Origin: an uncultured Lachnospiraceae bacterium
GTDB lineage: Bacteria > Bacillota > Clostridia > Lachnospirales > Lachnospiraceae
Assembly (NCBI GenBank): GCA_947165025.1
Contig: CAMUYQ010000008.1
Span: 1-64,000, forward strand
Length of the DNA: 64,000 bases
Reading direction: 5' to 3'
In this document: positions 60,653 to 64,000 of the stretch, in pieces
How the letters are laid out: the number at the start of each line of letters is the position of its first letter
Position numbering within the stretch: position 1 is the first letter of the stretch
Notes under the pieces: model-generated
Database searches by the model: none
The model's input: only the letters and a program-made list of their open reading frames with translations
What the model was told of the DNA's origin: nothing
Program-made: the position numbers and the translations under genes

Positions 60653-60910
60653 TTATGAATTTACAACCAGATAACGTCCGTCAGGCAGAGTAAATACTTC
60701 CGCCTGCTGCGCGATCTCTTCCTCGCTCAGTCCGTCGGTATCAACACCCATCTCGTCAAAGTATTCGATGACTTCCTCAATGCTGTCAACGACCTCGGCC
60801 ATTGCATCATCGAGAAAATCCTCGGCTTCTTCCGGTGTTGTCGCAACGTCCTCATCAAATAAACGGTTTTGGTTTTCAAGAAAATAATTGATGACTTCCT
60901 TATCAAACAT
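60653..60910 (-). CDS. Small acidic conserved-looking protein
   Basis: 85 residues, very acidic, helical (DDAMAEVVDSIEEVIEYFDE) with an ending FTLPDGRYLVVNS that looks like a strand. No recognised domain. It is between ppk and the ABC-F gene, 24 bp after ppk, and probably co-transcribed. Function unknown. Confidence 0.65.
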   Translation of the reverse strand: MFDKEVINYFLENQNRLFDEDVATTPEEAEDFLDDAMAEVVDSIEEVIEYFDEMGVDTDGLSEEEIAQQAEVFTLPDGRYLVVNS

Positions 60911-60934
60911 ATCCTATCCTCCTCAAATCCTTTA

Positions 60935-63061
60935 TCACTGATTCTGTCCTTCAATGGGAATGAACACTCTGCTGCCCACTCCCGCCTCCTTTGATGCAAC
61001 AAGGCTGTCTGCCCATTCGCAGAACGCTTTCTGAGCACTGATAAGCTCCTTGCCGCGCTTGTCGATCCTCTCATACGTTCCGTCGGGAAGTTCGATCCTT
61101 GCCTTGACCGAATCCGCAAGAAGTGTTGCGAGTATATAGATTACCCTTTCCCTGAGTGATTCGTCAAGTATCGGGAACATTATCTCAACACGCCTTAACA
61201 GGTTTCTCGGCATCCAGTCAGACGAGCCGCAGTATACTTCCCTGTTTCCGGCATTCTCGAAATAGAATATACGGCTGTGTTCCAGATAATCACCTACGAT
61301 GCTGCGTACGGTAATGTTCTCGGAAACACCCTTTATGCCGGGCTTCAGACAGCATATTCCGCGAACTATCAGCTCTATCTTAACGCCCGCACATGATGCG
61401 GCATAAAGCGCCTCGATCACTTCCTTATCGCATATCGAATTGACCTTCGCTACGATGTGCGATCTCTTTCCGTCGCGTGCATTTGCCGCTTCCCTGTCTA
61501 TCAGGTGAAGGAATCTGTCCTTCAGCCAGAGCGGAGCTACCGCCAGACGGTTCCAGTAAAGCGGCTCCGAATATCCGCTGAGCATGTTGAACACCGCCGT
61601 CGCATCCTCACCTATCTGCTCAGAGCACGTCAACAGACCGATATCCGTGTACAGCTTTGCCGTGCTGTCATTGTAGTTTCCGGTCCCGAGATGTACATAA
61701 CGGCGTATACCGTCTTCCTCGCGGCGTACAACGAGCGTTATCTTGCAGTGTGTCTTGAGTCCGACAAGTCCGTATATCACGTGGCATCCGGCCTTCTCAA
61801 GCATGCGTGCCCAGACGATGTTGTGCTCTTCGTCAAATCTCGCTTTCAGCTCAACAAGAACCGTTACCTGTTTTCCGTTCTCGGCCGCCTCGGCAAGAGC
61901 TGCGATGATCGGCGAATTACCGCTGACACGGTACAGCGTCTGCTTGATAGCAAGAACATCCGGATCCTTTGCGGCACTCTTTACGAAATCTATCACCGGA
62001 TCAAACGTCTGGTACGGATGATGCATCAGTATGTCATGCATCCTGATCGATTCGAATATGTCATTACCATCGCTTATCTCAGGTACCGCCTTCGGAACGT
62101 GCAATGCGGTCTTTAAGTGATCAAACCCGTCAAGCGAATACATCTTCATCAAAAATGTCAGATCTATCGGACCTGCTATCCTGTATATGTTGTCCTCGCC
62201 AACCGACAGTTCCTTCTTAAGTATCTTCATGAGAGCGGGATCGATATCATCGGCAACCTCGAGCCTGATGACTTCTCCCCACTGTCTTCTCTTGATCTGT
62301 CTCTCTATCTCCTTCAGAAGGTCTGCCGCCTCTTCCTCATCTATCGTAAGGTCGGCGTTTCTCATTATCCTGTACGGATAAGCGCATACGACGTCATAGT
62401 TCAGAAAGAGCTTAGGCATGTTGCGCTCTATGACCTCTTCGAGCAGGATGAACGAACGCGGTCCCGGCTTATCGTCACTATTCTTTATCTCAACGATACG
62501 GTCAAGTCCTCCGGGAACCTGTACGGTCGCAAAATCATGCTCATCCTCACCCTTCTTGCTTATAAGTGCTCCTATGTTAAGCGTCTTGTTGCGGACAAGC
62601 GGGAACGGCCTTGAAGAATCAACAGCCATCGGAGTCAGCACCGGATACACTTCCTCCTCAAAATATCTGTCAACATACGCAGCCTGCTCATCAGTCAGTT
62701 CCTCATGCTTCGTGATCAGATTGATACCCTCGGATTCCATGAGCGGCAGCAGTGTATGCATCAGCACAAAATACTGCATGTCGACAAGATCATGCGTCTT
62801 GTCGGCTATCGCATCGAGCTGTTCGTCTATCGTCATGCCGGCGATATCGCGTTTGCTGTACTTTGCGTGCTGCATATCGATGAGAGATGCAACCCTTACC
62901 ATGAAGAATTCATCCAGGTTCGAAGCGGTTATCGACAGAAACTTCAGCCTCTCCATAAGCGGATTGGACGTGTCGGTCGCCTCTCCGAGAACCCTCTCGT
63001 CAAACATGAGCCACGACAGTTCCCTGTTCACATAGTAGTCTCTTTTTCCAAAATCACTCAT
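60935..63061 (-). CDS. ppk1: Polyphosphate kinase 1
   Basis: 708 residues, family size. N-terminal domain starts YVNRELSWLMFDERVLGEA. Catalytic histidines are in the phospholipase-D-like region: VGLKTHCKITLVVRRE with the autophosphorylated His, and RKSHIVAKVNS-like (RSHIVAKVNSICDKEVIEAL). It makes inorganic polyphosphate from ATP. The upstream gene is a polyphosphatase-like protein, so synthesis and degradation genes are paired. Confidence 0.96.
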   Translation of the reverse strand: MSDFGKRDYYVNRELSWLMFDERVLGEATDTSNPLMERLKFLSITASNLDEFFMVRVASLIDMQHAKYSKRDIAGMTIDEQLDAIADKTHDLVDMQYFVLMHTLLPLMESEGINLITKHEELTDEQAAYVDRYFEEEVYPVLTPMAVDSSRPFPLVRNKTLNIGALISKKGEDEHDFATVQVPGGLDRIVEIKNSDDKPGPRSFILLEEVIERNMPKLFLNYDVVCAYPYRIMRNADLTIDEEEAADLLKEIERQIKRRQWGEVIRLEVADDIDPALMKILKKELSVGEDNIYRIAGPIDLTFLMKMYSLDGFDHLKTALHVPKAVPEISDGNDIFESIRMHDILMHHPYQTFDPVIDFVKSAAKDPDVLAIKQTLYRVSGNSPIIAALAEAAENGKQVTVLVELKARFDEEHNIVWARMLEKAGCHVIYGLVGLKTHCKITLVVRREEDGIRRYVHLGTGNYNDSTAKLYTDIGLLTCSEQIGEDATAVFNMLSGYSEPLYWNRLAVAPLWLKDRFLHLIDREAANARDGKRSHIVAKVNSICDKEVIEALYAASCAGVKIELIVRGICCLKPGIKGVSENITVRSIVGDYLEHSRIFYFENAGNREVYCGSSDWMPRNLLRRVEIMFPILDESLRERVIYILATLLADSVKARIELPDGTYERIDKRGKELISAQKAFCEWADSLVASKEAGVGSRVFIPIEGQNQ

Positions 63062-63066
63062 ACACT

Positions 63067-64000
63067 TTACCTTCGTTTGTATTTAAGCACCGGCTTTACC
63101 GAGAACACTTCTTCAAAAAGTGATGCCTTCCTGTAGAAGAATCCCTGCTCCAGATCGATATCATCCACCGTATATACACTGACTGAGAGTTCATCGCCCT
63201 TGACCGCAAATCTGACGTCGTTCACTTTCGTCCTGTAGCTTCTGCACACACCATCGGCGATCCTGAAAAGTGCAGACAGCTTTGCTATCTTCAGATAAGT
63301 ATTTCTGTCAATAAGCGAGGTCGCTGCGATCTCGTCAAAGTATTTGAACTTGACCTTGTTGAACCTGACAATGTTTGCGACTATCTGTCTCTCGGTATGG
63401 GACAGTCCTATCATCTCGGTCGCCATGATGATGTCATATCCGCACTCCGCACCGGCTTCAATGCTGACATATCTTCCGCAGTCGTTGAGAAGTGCCGCGA
63501 TACGCAGAAGGAGCTTGTCGCGCTTTCCCATTCCGTGTATCTTGCGCGTGTCATCAAACAGGTCACACGCAACACGCTCTATCAGTTCGTTTCTTTCCTC
63601 ATTCCCCTGATACCGCCTGGACATTGCCTTCGCGCACGCTACTATATCGTTTTCAAAATCATGCCGGTAGTGTACGAGCTTTTCCTTCTCGGCATATTCG
63701 TATGCCATACCGTCGCAGAGCGATACACCCGGCGACCAGATGTTTTCCGCTTTCGTGATCTTGATGATCCTGGCAACGAGCGTCAGCGCCGGAAGAAGGA
63801 GCGGTACGGTCTCTTCGTTGATACCGTACTTCTTTGCGATATCACTGTTGGGCATTGTCTTTATGGATGAGTACAGCTGTTTGAAAGAATCAGCCGTAAA
63901 TGACCTGTCACGCGATCCAGTATGATAAAGCATCACGGAAACGTAATCGTCTATCAGTATAAGGTTTTTGATCGTGCGTCCCTTCAGGTAGAGCTTTTTG
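63067..64000 (-). CDS. Exopolyphosphatase-like (Ppx/GppA) protein, C-terminal part; continues beyond the window
   Basis: At least 311 codons, open at the window end. The visible part holds the actin-like fold's end (LLPALTLVARIIKITKAENIWSPG, the usual VLPxxLxxL.xI region) and a C-terminal HD-like domain (LLRIAALLNDCGRYVS near the middle, with the NDCG metal site). The family hydrolyses polyphosphate or pppGpp. It is upstream of ppk1 and 5 bp apart, likely one operon. Confidence 0.85.
   Translation of the reverse strand, partial: KKLYLKGRTIKNLILIDDYVSVMLYHTGSRDRSFTADSFKQLYSSIKTMPNSDIAKKYGINEETVPLLLPALTLVARIIKITKAENIWSPGVSLCDGMAYEYAEKEKLVHYRHDFENDIVACAKAMSRRYQGNEERNELIERVACDLFDDTRKIHGMGKRDKLLLRIAALLNDCGRYVSIEAGAECGYDIIMATEMIGLSHTERQIVANIVRFNKVKFKYFDEIAATSLIDRNTYLKIAKLSALFRIADGVCRSYRTKVNDVRFAVKGDELSVSVYTVDDIDLEQGFFYRKASLFEEVFSVKPVLKYKRR

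Noticed and set aside
1..64000. CRISPR array or cas genes
   Set aside because: No regularly spaced repeats or Cas-like proteins were seen in either strand.

Overview
The window looks like chromosome from a low-to-mid GC Gram-positive anaerobe of the class Clostridia, most likely family Lachnospiraceae (Butyrivibrio/Roseburia-like). The reasons are strong AGGAGG ribosome binding sites, TTGACA/TATAAT promoters with 17-bp spacing, Firmicutes-type gene clusters (rimP-nusA-ylxQ-infB-rbfA-nrnA-truB-ribF; xseA-xseB-dxs-tlyA-nadK-argR-recN), many lipobox lipoproteins and abundant GGDEF proteins. This is a family-level inference from gene content; I could not run a search. No rRNA or tRNA gene was found.

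Positions 1-17.7 kb are mosaic and accessory. They hold a type IV toxin-antitoxin pair (AbiEi/AbiEii) with an operator-like inverted repeat; a small gene behind a promoter carrying a LexA-type SOS box; an amino-acid ABC transporter operon with a C26 amidotransferase; an XRE regulator; a three-gene operon of a periplasmic binding protein, a membrane diguanylate cyclase and a DUF3298-like lipoprotein; a second, cytoplasmic diguanylate cyclase; a frameshifted lipoprotein; a GNAT acetyltransferase; a double-glycine leader peptide gene; a Phd/PIN toxin-antitoxin pair; an IS30 transposase remnant; and a cryptic pair of ORFs.

From 17.7 to 64 kb almost everything is on the minus strand and is mostly core genome: glgA, a full livKHMGF branched-chain amino acid transporter, recN/argR/nadK/tlyA/dxs/xseB/xseA/nusB/asp23, a transglutaminase-like lipoprotein with prfC, deoB, pnp, rpsO, a Na/Pi cotransporter, the nusA-infB translation operon, a carbohydrate ABC transporter with a membrane-anchored binding protein, an FRG-domain gene, an SH3 protein, a HAD phosphatase, an ABC-F ATPase, ppk1 and the 3' part of a ppx/gppA-like gene that runs off the window.

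The observations most worth following are non-coding. First, a minus-strand element seen three times (1.8, 14.4 and 16.9 kb) has a terminator hairpin preceded by a sequence exactly antisense to a ribosome binding site plus ATGAAAA. Second, two promoters (14.7 and 16.9 kb) share one architecture, a GTGTGAC direct repeat, exactly 11 bp, then the -10; both drive transcripts that end in that element, one encoding a GG-leader peptide and the other apparently a roughly 85-nt small RNA. Third, a roughly 200-nt highly structured leader precedes the FRG-domain gene. Together the first two suggest an unnamed regulon of a secreted peptide and an anti-Shine-Dalgarno RNA.
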